Shown in pieces: positions 24,031-32,526 of a DNA stretch of 41,558 nucleotides. A model generated the notes under the pieces. That model worked only from the letters and a program-made list of their open reading frames with translations, had not been told where the DNA came from and did no database searches. The translations under genes were made by a program, and so were the position numbers. The stretch comes from Clostridia bacterium (GTDB taxonomy: Bacteria; Bacillota; Clostridia; Oscillospirales; Acutalibacteraceae), in assembly GCA_017546665.1 (NCBI GenBank), contig JAFYSE010000056.1:1-41558 (forward strand), in the 5' to 3' direction. Numbering within the stretch: the first letter of the stretch is position 1; each line of letters begins with the position of its first letter.

Positions 24031-25320
24031 TCACACTCCGTATTTCTTAACCAAATCTTTATAGTGTCTGCCCTTTTCTTCAAAGTTTTTGTACTCGTTA
24101 TAGCTTGATGCTGCAGGGGACAAAATGCAAACACCATCTTTTTTAGTATTTTCATAGGCAGCTTTTACTGCTTCTTCAAGATTTTCAGCTTTAATAAGTT
24201 TTTTCTTTGTGCCATTATTGAGCATCATATCAATAATCTTGTGACCCGTTGTCTTTGTGCCGATAATCGTACTCAATTCACTGTTTTCAAGGTCAACTGC
24301 GAAATCTGTATAGTCAATTCCTCTGTCCTTGCCACCGATTATAAGTGTATTTGCCTTAATGGCATTAACTGCACACATAACAGCGTGTGGAATTGTAGCA
24401 ATGCAGTCATTATAAAATGTTATACCATTATATATACCTATATTTTCCATTCTGTGTTCAATGCCTTCGTAATCATCAATAGCTTTTTTAGCTTGTTCAG
24501 CAGTTACACCAAACTTTGATGCAGCAGTAAAGGCATAAAGCACATCGTGTCGATTATGTTCACCTGCAAGGTGAATGTTTTCAATTTCAAACGTAAGAAA
24601 ATCGTCTTTCTTAACAGCAATAGTATTTGATTTTACTGTATTCAAATCAAGATAAGGTCCAAGCCCTTGAGTGCCGTTATATATAAAGGTATCATTTTCA
24701 TTCTGATGGCGGACAATGTTGAGTTTCGAATTAACATACCCTGTCATTCCACCCTTATAATGTTCAAGGTGTTCTTCATAAATATTTGTAAGAATTGAAA
24801 CATCGGGTGAATTTCTTGTGAATTCAAGCTGGTGTGATGACATTTCAATAACTGCGATTTTATCTTCAGTCATCTCCTCAATATAGTCCAAAACAGGAAG
24901 CCCCATATTGCCCATAAGCTCGCAATCCACACCGCCTGCACAAAGCATTTTATATGTGAGTGTTGAGGTGGTCGTCTTACCCTTTGAGCCTGTTACACCG
25001 ATTTTCTTGCAGGGTGCAAATTTCAAGAATAAATCTGTCTGACAAGTTACATAAGTACCATCAGGAATATCCACACTCACAAATGAAATACCGGGACTTT
25101 TCATAACAACATCAAATTTGCCTATATGTGAAAGATAATCTTCTCCACAGTAATATTCAACCTTGTTATCATCAATGTTCTGTTCTCTGCCATCACCTAT
25201 TGCAAGTAATTTTTCAGGCAGGTACTTTCTTATGTAATTATATGTGCTTCTACCCTCTCTGCCAAAGCCGAGAATGAGCACACTTTTATCCTTTAAAAAT
25301 TCAATAATTGGGGGTAACAT
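24031..25320 (-). CDS. murD: UDP-N-acetylmuramoylalanine-D-glutamate ligase
   Basis: This 429-residue protein adds D-glutamate to UDP-MurNAc-L-Ala in peptidoglycan synthesis. It has an N-terminal Rossmann-like domain (VLILGFGREGRST), the ATP site GVTGSKGKTTTST, the central EMSSHQLEF and NIYEEHLEHYKG, and a C-terminal ligase domain with GGKDRGIDYTDF and LSPAASSYNEYKNFEEKG. All fit MurD. The P-loop has SK where many MurD proteins have TN; this variant is common in clostridia. The start at 25320 is set by AAAGGAGG eight bases upstream. The enzyme's product is the substrate lineage later amidated by MurT/GatD, encoded elsewhere in this window. Confidence 0.92.
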   Translation of the reverse strand: MLPPIIEFLKDKSVLILGFGREGRSTYNYIRKYLPEKLLAIGDGREQNIDDNKVEYYCGEDYLSHIGKFDVVMKSPGISFVSVDIPDGTYVTCQTDLFLKFAPCKKIGVTGSKGKTTTSTLTYKMLCAGGVDCELMGNMGLPVLDYIEEMTEDKIAVIEMSSHQLEFTRNSPDVSILTNIYEEHLEHYKGGMTGYVNSKLNIVRHQNENDTFIYNGTQGLGPYLDLNTVKSNTIAVKKDDFLTFEIENIHLAGEHNRHDVLYAFTAASKFGVTAEQAKKAIDDYEGIEHRMENIGIYNGITFYNDCIATIPHAVMCAVNAIKANTLIIGGKDRGIDYTDFAVDLENSELSTIIGTKTTGHKIIDMMLNNGTKKKLIKAENLEEAVKAAYENTKKDGVCILSPAASSYNEYKNFEEKGRHYKDLVKKYGV

Positions 25321-25352
25321 TTTTATTTCCTCCTTTATTCGCATACATATTT

Positions 25353-25381
25353 ATTATACATTCGTAAAAATGAAAAATCAA
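25353..25381 (-). promoter_or_regulatory. Promoter of murD-nudF-maf
   Basis: The minus strand reads TTGATT (25376-25381), 17 bp, then TATAAT (25353-25358). Confidence 0.75.
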
Positions 25382-25410
25382 CAGAAAACCGTCTTTTATA
25401 GGAGTTTAAA

Positions 25411-25555
25411 ATGGGGTTTGTCAGGGAAATGCAAAATGCAAAACGTAAAGTGCAAAATGTCGGAACTGCGTTGCGATTATAATTTGACATATTTGCAGGC
25501 GTGGAAGCCTGCCACTACGCGACCCCGACAAATTATGATTTTTACGTGCAACATC
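25411..25555. repeat. Putative dispersed intergenic repeat element
   Basis: This non-coding stretch is bounded by TTTGTCAGGG (25418-25427) and, inverted, CCCCGACAAATT (25523-25534). Inside it are three GCAAAA-type direct repeats (25431-25457) and a hairpin, GCAGGC-GTGGAA-GCCTGC (25495-25512). It looks like the small palindromic intergenic repeats common in clostridial genomes. No second full copy lies in the window, so repeat status rests on style only. The gap also holds the promoters of both flanking genes; nothing else is seen. Confidence 0.45.
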
Positions 25556-25607
25556 TAGAAATGCTTTAAAGTAATAAAATATATTTTAAAAAGTTTCAAA
25601 AACATAG

Positions 25608-25636
25608 TTGCATTGTTTGGGCAATTATGCTACAAT
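25608..25636 (+). promoter_or_regulatory. Promoter of the EF-G-like gene
   Basis: TTGCAT (25608-25613), 17 bp, then TACAAT (25631-25636), about 70 bases before the start codon. Confidence 0.7.
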
Positions 25637-25709
25637 TCTTTTAACGTGCTGAAAAATTCTATATATTTTTCACATAAATAGGCATCTTAGGAAAGGGAGG
25701 CACGCTTTT

Positions 25710-27779
25710 ATGAAAGCTTATACCTCAAATAACATCAGAAATATTGCTGTGTTAGGTCACGGCGGAAAAGGAAAAACTACTCTTTGTGAAGCAATGCTTT
25801 ATTTAGCAGGTGCTACTGACAGACTCGGTAAAGTTGCAGACGGAAATACAGTTCTCGACTTCGACGCAGAAGAAAAGAGAAGAAAGTCTTCAGTTTCATC
25901 AGCAATGGCTGCTATTGAATGGGATAACACAAAGTTAAATATTATTGACGCTCCCGGTCTTTTTGACTTTGAGAATGGTAGTGCAGAAGCAGTTCGTGCA
26001 GCAGAAGCAGTTCTTATCGTTACAAGTGCAGGTTCAGGCGTTGACGTTGGTACTGAAAAAGCATTTAAGGCTGCAGAAAAACGTGGTCTTGCAAAATTCT
26101 TCGCTATTACAAAGACTGACTCTGACCACAGAAGCTTCTACAAAACATTTGAAGCACTTAAAGAAGTTTACGGCAACAAGCTTTGCCCAACAATCATTCC
26201 TTATATGGAAGGTAATGTTACAAAGTCATACGTTAACCTTATGACAGGTATGGCTTATGAATATGACGCAGACGGTAAGGCAACAAAGGTTGCTATGCCT
26301 AATGACCCTGTTATCGAAGAAATGACATCTGCATTTATGGAAGCAGTTGCTACAACTGACGACGGGCTTATGGAAAAATTCTTCGAAGGCGAAACATTCA
26401 CTCCTGACGAAATCCTTAAGGGTCTTTGCACAGGTATTTTTGACGGTTCAATCTACCCTGTTTATGCAGTTGCAGGTCTTACAGGTGCAGGTGTTGACCA
26501 GCTTCTTTATAACCTTGCTTGGTCAGTTCCAGGTGCTTTCGGTTATGCAGGTGAAACAGCAAAGAACGAAGCAGGTGATGATGTTATTCTTCCTTGCGAC
26601 ATCAATGGACCACTTGCAGCAGTTTGCTTTAAGACAGTTGCTGACCCATTCGTAGGTAAAATGTCATTCTTCAAGGTTGTTTCCGGTAAACTCACTCCTG
26701 ATACTCAGGCTTACAATGTTCGTACAGGCGAAATTGAAAAGATGGGTAAATTTGTTACTGTTAAGGGTGGTAAACAGGAAGACGCTAAAGAAATTATTGC
26801 TGGTGATATCGGTGTTGTTACAAAGCTCGCAGGAGTTAAGACAGGTGACACACTTTGTGATGCAAAGAACATCGTAATTCTCGATGGCGTTGATGCTCCA
26901 AAGGCTTGTCTTTCAATGGCAGTTAACGTTCGCAAAAAGGGTGAAGAAGAAAAGGTTGCTCAGGGACTTTTCAGACTTATGGAAGAAGACCCATCAATCA
27001 CATTCACAATCAATAAAGAAACAAAAGAACAAGTTCTTTCAGGTATGGGTGAACAACACCTTGATGTTATCGTTTCTAAACTTAAGAACAAGTTTGGCGT
27101 AGAAGTTGACCTTAGTGTTCCAAAGGTAGCTTACAGAGAAACAATTCGTAAATCTGCAGAAGCACAGGGTAAACACAAGAAACAGTCAGGTGGTCATGGT
27201 CAGTTCGGTGACGTACATATTCGCTTTGAGCCTTGCGATAGTGACGAACTTGTATTTGCAGAAGAAGTTTTCGGTGGTGCAGTTCCAAAGAACTTCTTCC
27301 CTGCAGTTGAAAAGGGACTTAAAGACTGCGTTCTTAAGGGCGTTCTTGCAGGATACCCAATGGTAGGTCTTAAAGCTACTCTTTATGATGGTTCTTACCA
27401 TCCGGTTGACTCATCAGAAATGGCATTCAAGATGGCTGCTTCTCTTGCTTACAAGGCAGGTATTCCAAAGGCAGACCCAACAATTCTCGAACCTGTTGGT
27501 ACTCTCGTTGCTCTTATGCCTGATGACAACCTTGGTGATATTATGGGCGACATCACAAAACGTCGTGGTAGAGTTCTCGGTATGGGACCTGCTGATGAAC
27601 CAAGAATGCAGGAACTTACAGCTGAAGTTCCAATGGCAGAAATGGGTGACTTCACAACAGTTCTCCGTTCAGTAACAGCAGGACGTGGCTCATTCTCATT
27701 TGAGTTCACTCGTTATGAACAAGCTCCACAGAACATCGTTGAAAAGGTTATTGCAGAAGCAAAAGTTGACGAAGAATAA
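25710..27779 (+). CDS. Elongation factor G-like GTPase (EF-G paralogue)
   Basis: This 689-residue protein has the five-domain layout and length of EF-G, but altered GTPase motifs. The P-loop is GHGGKGKTT (16-24) instead of AHIDAGKTT, switch II is DAPGLFDF in place of DTPGHVDF, and the guanine motif is TKTD in place of NKMD. Domain IV and V motifs are present (GGHGQFGDVHIRFEP, GRGSFSFEFTRYE). It belongs to the EF-G-like group annotated in many clostridia, whose role in translation is unclear. SD AGGGAGG and a good promoter support a real, expressed gene. It stands alone, away from the str operon genes that accompany canonical fusA. Confidence 0.92.
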   Translation: MKAYTSNNIRNIAVLGHGGKGKTTLCEAMLYLAGATDRLGKVADGNTVLDFDAEEKRRKSSVSSAMAAIEWDNTKLNIIDAPGLFDFENGSAEAVRAAEAVLIVTSAGSGVDVGTEKAFKAAEKRGLAKFFAITKTDSDHRSFYKTFEALKEVYGNKLCPTIIPYMEGNVTKSYVNLMTGMAYEYDADGKATKVAMPNDPVIEEMTSAFMEAVATTDDGLMEKFFEGETFTPDEILKGLCTGIFDGSIYPVYAVAGLTGAGVDQLLYNLAWSVPGAFGYAGETAKNEAGDDVILPCDINGPLAAVCFKTVADPFVGKMSFFKVVSGKLTPDTQAYNVRTGEIEKMGKFVTVKGGKQEDAKEIIAGDIGVVTKLAGVKTGDTLCDAKNIVILDGVDAPKACLSMAVNVRKKGEEEKVAQGLFRLMEEDPSITFTINKETKEQVLSGMGEQHLDVIVSKLKNKFGVEVDLSVPKVAYRETIRKSAEAQGKHKKQSGGHGQFGDVHIRFEPCDSDELVFAEEVFGGAVPKNFFPAVEKGLKDCVLKGVLAGYPMVGLKATLYDGSYHPVDSSEMAFKMAASLAYKAGIPKADPTILEPVGTLVALMPDDNLGDIMGDITKRRGRVLGMGPADEPRMQELTAEVPMAEMGDFTTVLRSVTAGRGSFSFEFTRYEQAPQNIVEKVIAEAKVDEE

Positions 27780-27789
27780 TAAAAAAATT

Positions 27790-27818
27790 GTCCCTATGGA
27801 ATTCCATAGGGACTTTTT
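27790..27818 (+). terminator. Terminator of the EF-G-like gene
   Basis: A perfect 24-base palindrome, GTCCCTATGGAA/TTCCATAGGGAC (27790-27813), is followed by TTTTT. Confidence 0.93.
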
Positions 27819-27865
27819 ATGGCCAAAAATGATAAAGCATTTTACCGATTATAATTTATACGAAA

Positions 27866-27895
27866 AATGGTGGAGATTTTTTATTCCCCACCATT
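27866..27895 (-). terminator. Candidate terminator of the secreted PHP gene
   Basis: The stem is AATGGTGG (27866-27873) with CCACCATT (27888-27895), 11 bases past the stop. The T-run after it on the minus strand is short (TTTCG), so function is uncertain. Confidence 0.5.
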
Positions 27896-27905
27896 AATAT
27901 TCATT

Positions 27906-29273
27906 TTATATCATTCTTAAAAGTTCAACAAGAATTACCCAGCATCTCAAGCTTTTGAGTCTGAAAATCACTCTATCAAGGAATGCAACAAGTCCTTTTG
28001 GAGTTTCAAAATCCTGTTTTTCTCCACCGTCTTCAATAACAAGTGCTTGTGTAAGACACATTCCACCTTCACCGAAAACTTCAGCTCTTACATATTGGAA
28101 ATCTTCAACGCCTTCAATGTTGTCAAGATTAATTGTCACGTCGTTTGCACCGATTTCACTCTTATAAATAACCTTACCGTTTGCGATAAACTGAACTGTT
28201 TGAGCATTATCAGCACTTACTGTAACCTTATGTCCGTCAACTGCAACCTTTGTGAAAACAGGATATGGAATATCAGTATTTTTCACATCAAAGCCTTCTG
28301 CAGGACCAATAATATCGTTGCCCTTAGGAAGGTTTCTTGTCACCATAAATGATGCACCTGACTGCATAGTTTCCTTGATGTTTTCAACATTGTTTTCTTT
28401 CATCATATAGATATTAAAAGAACTATCAATGTTATTTACTGTATGAGCATCCGTATTACTGAAACCAATAACATTTTTACCATAAGGAAGCGTGTACATC
28501 AAAAGATTATCCCAAAGAATTCTATCAAAAGGAGTAACGCTATTTGTTTCATTGAAAACTTCAATGCCGAGGCATGAATCATATTTAAGAAGAATGTCGC
28601 CAAAGAATTTAATGTTTTCTTCGTCACTTACCTGTGCAATATCATTAGAGCTTTCCAACCAGTCGCCAGGGTGATTGATAATTGAAAGACCACCGTTTTC
28701 TTCTGTAAAGGCTACGGCTTTTTCAAAGTCATTTTCTCTGCCACCGAAACCATTGCCTACATCTTCAGGCAAGAAAAATGCGTTAACATGGTTCTTTGTA
28801 AGCGTAAGGTTATTAAGTTCATTTGCACCGACAACACAAGTCATACCTTTACCACGAACAGTACCGTCTGCAGTAGGATATGTACCTGTTGTGATACCTT
28901 CAAATTCTTCATCTGTAAGATGTGCAACGGGATAACCCAAAAGTTTCTGATATGAATAAAGCAATACCTTTTTTGGTGCTCTGTTCCATTCAACACCTGT
29001 TACACCGTGGTCAGCATTTGCTAAAAAGTCATAATCACGATTGTAATATTCCTTAACCATTGTAGCAAGGTCAACATTTCCATCGCTATAAGTTGTGTGA
29101 GAATGAAGTGAGCCTTTATATGCACCCCAAGCACCTTCGCCTTCCCATACAACATCACTATAAGGTGACACTATCACATAATCACCTGTAGTCTCTGCTG
29201 CAAAGCCCGTAACAGCAAGGCAAGGAAGAAGACAAAGCGTTACGCAAAGAATAATTGAAATAATTTTTTTCAT
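27906..29273 (-). CDS. Secreted PHP-domain protein
   Basis: This 455-residue protein has a signal peptide (about 1-25, ending GFAAE). A PHP-type phosphoesterase domain follows (about 45-320): GSLHSHTTYSDGNVD (the HxH motif), LANADHGVTG, INHPGDWL and the late SNTDAHTV with metal-binding D and H. A beta-sandwich segment follows (about 330-420), then a hydrophobic/basic C-terminal helix. Extracellular PHP proteins of this CehA-like type probably act on phosphate esters outside the cell; the substrate is unknown. The start at 29273 is set by GGAGGG upstream; the frame is open to 29306. It has its own promoter just after the lysis-cassette terminator. Confidence 0.85.
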   Translation of the reverse strand: MKKIISIILCVTLCLLPCLAVTGFAAETTGDYVIVSPYSDVVWEGEGAWGAYKGSLHSHTTYSDGNVDLATMVKEYYNRDYDFLANADHGVTGVEWNRAPKKVLLYSYQKLLGYPVAHLTDEEFEGITTGTYPTADGTVRGKGMTCVVGANELNNLTLTKNHVNAFFLPEDVGNGFGGRENDFEKAVAFTEENGGLSIINHPGDWLESSNDIAQVSDEENIKFFGDILLKYDSCLGIEVFNETNSVTPFDRILWDNLLMYTLPYGKNVIGFSNTDAHTVNNIDSSFNIYMMKENNVENIKETMQSGASFMVTRNLPKGNDIIGPAEGFDVKNTDIPYPVFTKVAVDGHKVTVSADNAQTVQFIANGKVIYKSEIGANDVTINLDNIEGVEDFQYVRAEVFGEGGMCLTQALVIEDGGEKQDFETPKGLVAFLDRVIFRLKSLRCWVILVELLRMI

Positions 29274-29294
29274 AAATAATCCCTCCATGTGACA

Positions 29295-29323
29295 ATTATA
29301 CAACATTCACATCCAAAATTCAA
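29295..29323 (-). promoter_or_regulatory. Promoter of the secreted PHP gene
   Basis: The minus strand reads TTGAAT (29318-29323), 17 bp, then TATAAT (29295-29300). It begins three bases past the terminator T-run of the upstream cassette. Confidence 0.78.
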
Positions 29324-29325
29324 CT

Positions 29326-29352
29326 AAAAAAGGCAGAGTTAAAAACTCTGCC
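29326..29352 (-). terminator. Terminator of the SOS-lysis cassette
   Basis: A perfect 9-bp stem, GGCAGAGTT (29332-29340) with AACTCTGCC (29344-29352), has loop AAA and is followed by TTTTTT on the minus strand. It closes the cassette after the holin gene. Confidence 0.93.
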
Positions 29353-29358
29353 CCATTT

Positions 29359-29604
29359 TTATTCACTTTTCTTTATTTGTTTTACAACCTGATTTCCGTA
29401 AACCGCTGTGCCCGTAACTAACACACCCTGCACTATGCTTTCAGGGGATAATCCTAAAATCGCTATTGCACCAAGGATACCGAAAAACAAAAGGATGAAC
29501 GGAATGTATTTATCGGGTATTTTCTCTGTGTTTTTGATTATTGCACCAATTATATTAAGTACAGGAATCAGCAAAAGTGCATTTTCTGTTATAAATTCTA
29601 TCAT
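29359..29604 (-). CDS. Phage-type holin
   Basis: This 81-residue protein has two to three hydrophobic helices (about 7-24, 34-53 and a weaker one at 57-70) and a charged C-terminus (VVKQIKKSE). The N-terminus (MIEFITENALLLIPVL), the NTEKIPDKYIP loop and the VYGNQVVKQ end are typical of a phage holin family common in clostridial prophages. Holins open the membrane so that the endolysin reaches the wall. It is the last gene of the cassette, nine bases after the XhlA-like gene and followed by a strong terminator. Confidence 0.88.
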   Translation of the reverse strand: MIEFITENALLLIPVLNIIGAIIKNTEKIPDKYIPFILLFFGILGAIAILGLSPESIVQGVLVTGTAVYGNQVVKQIKKSE

Positions 29605-29613
29605 AAATTCACC

Positions 29614-29868
29614 TCATATAATTATACTTACCAAAGCACCACAAATAGCACTAATCATAGCCACAACAAGTTTATCCCATAACCAACCCGGTCTTCTCTT
29701 AAGTGCTTCAATGCTTTCTTTTAATTCTCCAAGGGTTACAAGCATACTGTCAAGCTTTGTGACACTCTGCACCTGAGTTAATGTTACCTCATTTACCTTC
29801 TTGTAAAGAATTTTTATATCTTCTTCAACAGCATCAAGTCTGTGATTTAAAATCTCAACATCAGTCAT
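29614..29868 (-). CDS. XhlA-like haemolysin/holin-associated protein
   Basis: This 84-residue protein has a coiled-coil N-terminal two-thirds (about 1-58), an RRPGWLWDKL motif before the membrane and one C-terminal membrane helix (about 66-84). This is the layout of XhlA in the Bacillus PBSX lysis module, where it works with holin and endolysin. It lies between the lysozyme (three-base gap) and the holin gene, the usual order. XhlA-type assignment rests on layout and context. Confidence 0.85.
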   Translation of the reverse strand: MTDVEILNHRLDAVEEDIKILYKKVNEVTLTQVQSVTKLDSMLVTLGELKESIEALKRRPGWLWDKLVVAMISAICGALVSIII

Positions 29869-29871
29869 ATC

Positions 29872-30750
29872 TTACCCCATTTCAGTTTTCTTCACAAAAC
29901 CTGTAACATTATCTCCAATAGGCTTTCTGCCAACCTTTGAGGCTGAATTCGTCACCCTCATTCTACCATTTATAACTTTTCCGTCATAGATATAATACTC
30001 ACCAGTTACTTTTGCCGTGAATTTCTTGATTGTTGCTGTGGTATATAACTCGGCATCATTAAGGTTGATTTTAGCACCTGCTGAGTAGTCCTTTTTTTCA
30101 GGCTTTACAGGTTTACCTGCCTGTGGCTTTGAAAATCCGTTAAGACCATTGTATTTCATAATTGACGGATAATGCTTATATGACTCGTTCAAATCAACAT
30201 AGCCCTGAATTCCTGCCACTTTGCCTTTTGAGCTCTTTTGCCACAAGCCATAAGTCTTTTCAAAGGTTGGTTTTGTCGTCCATTGAGCAAGCCAGATATC
30301 ATATCTGTTAAAAATCTCGTCTGTAAAGTAATTGTCCAACCAATGCTTATTAGCATAAATGCATACATAATACCCATAGCCTTCCATTCTCTCACAAAAC
30401 GCTTTTGCAATTTCGGAAATTCTTTCTCGCCCAAAGTTGGCAACACTCGATTCTTCCATATCGTAGGCAATAGGATATTCAAATGTTTTCCCCTTGATTA
30501 CAGAATAACAGAAGTCTGCCTCTTTAATTGCTTCAGCAACAGTACGAGCATAGGAATAATGATAAGCACCCACAGGAATTCGAACTTTTGTTGCATTTTC
30601 ATAATTGGTTTCAAACATAATATCTGCATTACCTTCGCTCCATCCAAATGACGAACGAATCATTGCGAACTCTACACCATCACTTTTGACAAGGGGCCAA
30701 TCTATTCTCCCCTGCCATTTTGAAACGTCAATTCCTTTATACACTGACAT
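29872..30750 (-). CDS. GH25 lysozyme (endolysin)
   Basis: This 292-residue protein has a glycoside hydrolase 25 domain (about 5-195) with GIDVSKWQG (D8) and the catalytic DxE motif YDMEES (D97, E99). GH25 enzymes cut the MurNAc-GlcNAc bond. A Lys/Pro linker (about 210-225) leads to an SH3-like C-terminal domain (about 226-290) for wall binding. No signal peptide is seen, so release would need the adjacent holin, as for phage endolysins. The start at 30750 is set by AGGAG eight bases upstream. It sits 19 bases after the fibre gene. Confidence 0.93.
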   Translation of the reverse strand: MSVYKGIDVSKWQGRIDWPLVKSDGVEFAMIRSSFGWSEGNADIMFETNYENATKVRIPVGAYHYSYARTVAEAIKEADFCYSVIKGKTFEYPIAYDMEESSVANFGRERISEIAKAFCERMEGYGYYVCIYANKHWLDNYFTDEIFNRYDIWLAQWTTKPTFEKTYGLWQKSSKGKVAGIQGYVDLNESYKHYPSIMKYNGLNGFSKPQAGKPVKPEKKDYSAGAKINLNDAELYTTATIKKFTAKVTGEYYIYDGKVINGRMRVTNSASKVGRKPIGDNVTGFVKKTEMG

Positions 30751-30769
30751 ATCACGCTCTCCTTTCTTA

Positions 30770-32293
30770 TTATACAACTACACCAAGGCTGTTAAATGCC
30801 TTGACCATAATATCAATCAACTTGTTAATATCTCTGTTATATTTACATTCAAGCATCACACCCGATGCCATTGGAACAATGGAAAACTTTTCGTCACCCA
30901 TAGTTGAAACACTTACTGTGCCGTCGGAATTAGGCTGATAAACTTGAATTCCCCGACTTTCTTCAAAATCCGTAACCGTTGTGCCCATTTCTACCTGAAT
31001 ATTTTTGAAGGAAGCAGAGTCACCATTACCCTTTTCGGAATTACTGCTTGAATAAAAAGTTATTATATCCACATCCTTTTGAGGTGTAAATGTCAGGGAT
31101 TGCCGTGCACCCCTTTTCATCTGCCCAATAGCAAATTGATTTTTCGTGTTATAAAGAAGACAGGTTTCTGCATCTGTATCCGTTGACTCCACGTCAGCAC
31201 TAATTGTGTATGTAATTCCTGCTATTAACTTACAATTTAATTGAACTGACAGATATCTTTCTGCCACTGCCACATCTCCGTTACACCAGAGATTTTTTCC
31301 TTCTTTTCTTATTTCAATGGTGGAAAAATCTGATATATGGGGCATATAATCCGTTGGTGTTCCACCCAACTCAACTTGAATATCATAATAGCATCCGGCA
31401 GTGATATTGCCTGAGCGTATATGAATTTTCTCAATCGGATTTTCTTTTGTTGCTACAAAGGCTTTGAAGTGCAACTCCGTTGTGATGTCCTTATCAAATA
31501 TATAGCCGGCACTTCCATCCTTGTAATATACAGCCACACGCCATACGCTTGTACTATATTCAAGGTCCTCGCTCTTCTTTAAGCTAATAACTATGGTTTT
31601 CGTTATATTAACGTTTTGAATATAACTATAAGGTTCTGCCTCAAGAGTGCTTTTTCCTTCCCATAAATTCTTGTTTTTCAAGGCAACATCTACAATATGG
31701 TCTATGGGTGATGCATCATCTATTGTGACAATCTTTCCTTCCCTGTATCCGCTAATTGCATTAGAAAAGGACTTATTTGCATAAGAAAGGGAAACTTCAC
31801 CGATGTCACCCTTGTCGCCCTTATCACCTTTGTCACCTTTAAGCCCCTTATCTCCCCTAAATGAGCCGGAACGAATGGCTTCCAATAATGCGTTAATTGA
31901 AAAATCGTTCACCTTTGCAAGAGAATTATCTGTATCAGGTGAAAAATCAAAAGAAAGGCAGAACTTTCTTGGCTTGATAACCTGAACCGTGTTTCCGTCA
32001 CCATCAATTTTTACAATATTGAAATGACATTCAACCGCCTTAAGTGAACTCATAGTTACGGGAATAAGATAACTTACTGTATTGTCAATTTTATTAAGTT
32101 CAAGATAATCTGTTCTGACTTTTGTTCCCATAACTGAGCGATATTCAATGTAATAACGATAATCGTTCACATAATTTTCATCTATTTTAAATTGCAATTC
32201 AGTTGCATTATGTTCCCACATAACACCTGCATTTTCGGATGTTTCTTCTTGGATATCGGGACCTATATCAATAGAAATTATTCTCTTTTCCAT
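30770..32293 (-). CDS. Phage-fibre/baseplate-like protein with collagen repeats
   Basis: This 507-residue protein has an N-terminal domain (about 1-130) like phage baseplate upper (BppU) proteins and a helix (about 125-143). Six Gly-X-Y collagen triplets follow (147-164, GDK/GLK type), such as trimerise phage fibres. Two tandem jelly-roll-like modules come at about 207-330 and 335-450. Each starts with KNLW and carries an IQVE.G motif near its end, as in carbohydrate-binding modules of phage tail proteins. The last 55 residues resemble a fibre tip. It overlaps the previous stop by one base. No tail-tube or baseplate genes lie near. A receptor-binding fibre is likely; what it is mounted on is unknown. 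Confidence 0.85.
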   Translation of the reverse strand: MEKRIISIDIGPDIQEETSENAGVMWEHNATELQFKIDENYVNDYRYYIEYRSVMGTKVRTDYLELNKIDNTVSYLIPVTMSSLKAVECHFNIVKIDGDGNTVQVIKPRKFCLSFDFSPDTDNSLAKVNDFSINALLEAIRSGSFRGDKGLKGDKGDKGDKGDIGEVSLSYANKSFSNAISGYREGKIVTIDDASPIDHIVDVALKNKNLWEGKSTLEAEPYSYIQNVNITKTIVISLKKSEDLEYSTSVWRVAVYYKDGSAGYIFDKDITTELHFKAFVATKENPIEKIHIRSGNITAGCYYDIQVELGGTPTDYMPHISDFSTIEIRKEGKNLWCNGDVAVAERYLSVQLNCKLIAGITYTISADVESTDTDAETCLLYNTKNQFAIGQMKRGARQSLTFTPQKDVDIITFYSSSNSEKGNGDSASFKNIQVEMGTTVTDFEESRGIQVYQPNSDGTVSVSTMGDEKFSIVPMASGVMLECKYNRDINKLIDIMVKAFNSLGVVV

Positions 32294-32526
32294 TAATTTT
32301 CTCCTTTGTAATAATTTTTTAATTGGTCTGCTGTTTGAGAGAGTTCATTTTTTATCTCATAAAATTTATTTAAATTACTTTGCAACTGTCTAACAGCATC
32401 CAAATCCCCCGACTCTTTTGCTCGTTTTATATCTGCCTTGCATTTATCAATGAAGAATTGCTGCAGCTGAGCATTCCTCTCATATTCACGTCCTAATTCT
32501 TTTAAGGATATTGTTTCAGCTTTCAA
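32293..32526 (-). CDS. Small coiled-coil protein of the lysis cassette
   Basis: This protein of about 77 residues is almost all charged alpha helix, with probable coiled coil (KCKADIKRAKESGDLDAVRQ). It has no membrane or signal segment, and no family is recognised. The start is set at a TTG (32526) with AAGGGGGA five to six bases upstream. An in-frame ATG at 32544 lacks an SD and would lengthen the overlap with the regulator gene. Its stop shares a base with the fibre start (TAATG). It could be a fibre chaperone or assembly factor, from position only. Confidence 0.72.
   Translation of the reverse strand: MKAETISLKELGREYERNAQLQQFFIDKCKADIKRAKESGDLDAVRQLQSNLNKFYEIKNELSQTADQLKNYYKGEN

Noticed and set aside
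31803..31985. Plus-strand frame with repeated SPL units; tandem repeat resembling a CRISPR or VNTR
   Set aside because: It is the antisense of the Gly-X-Y collagen codons of the fibre gene.
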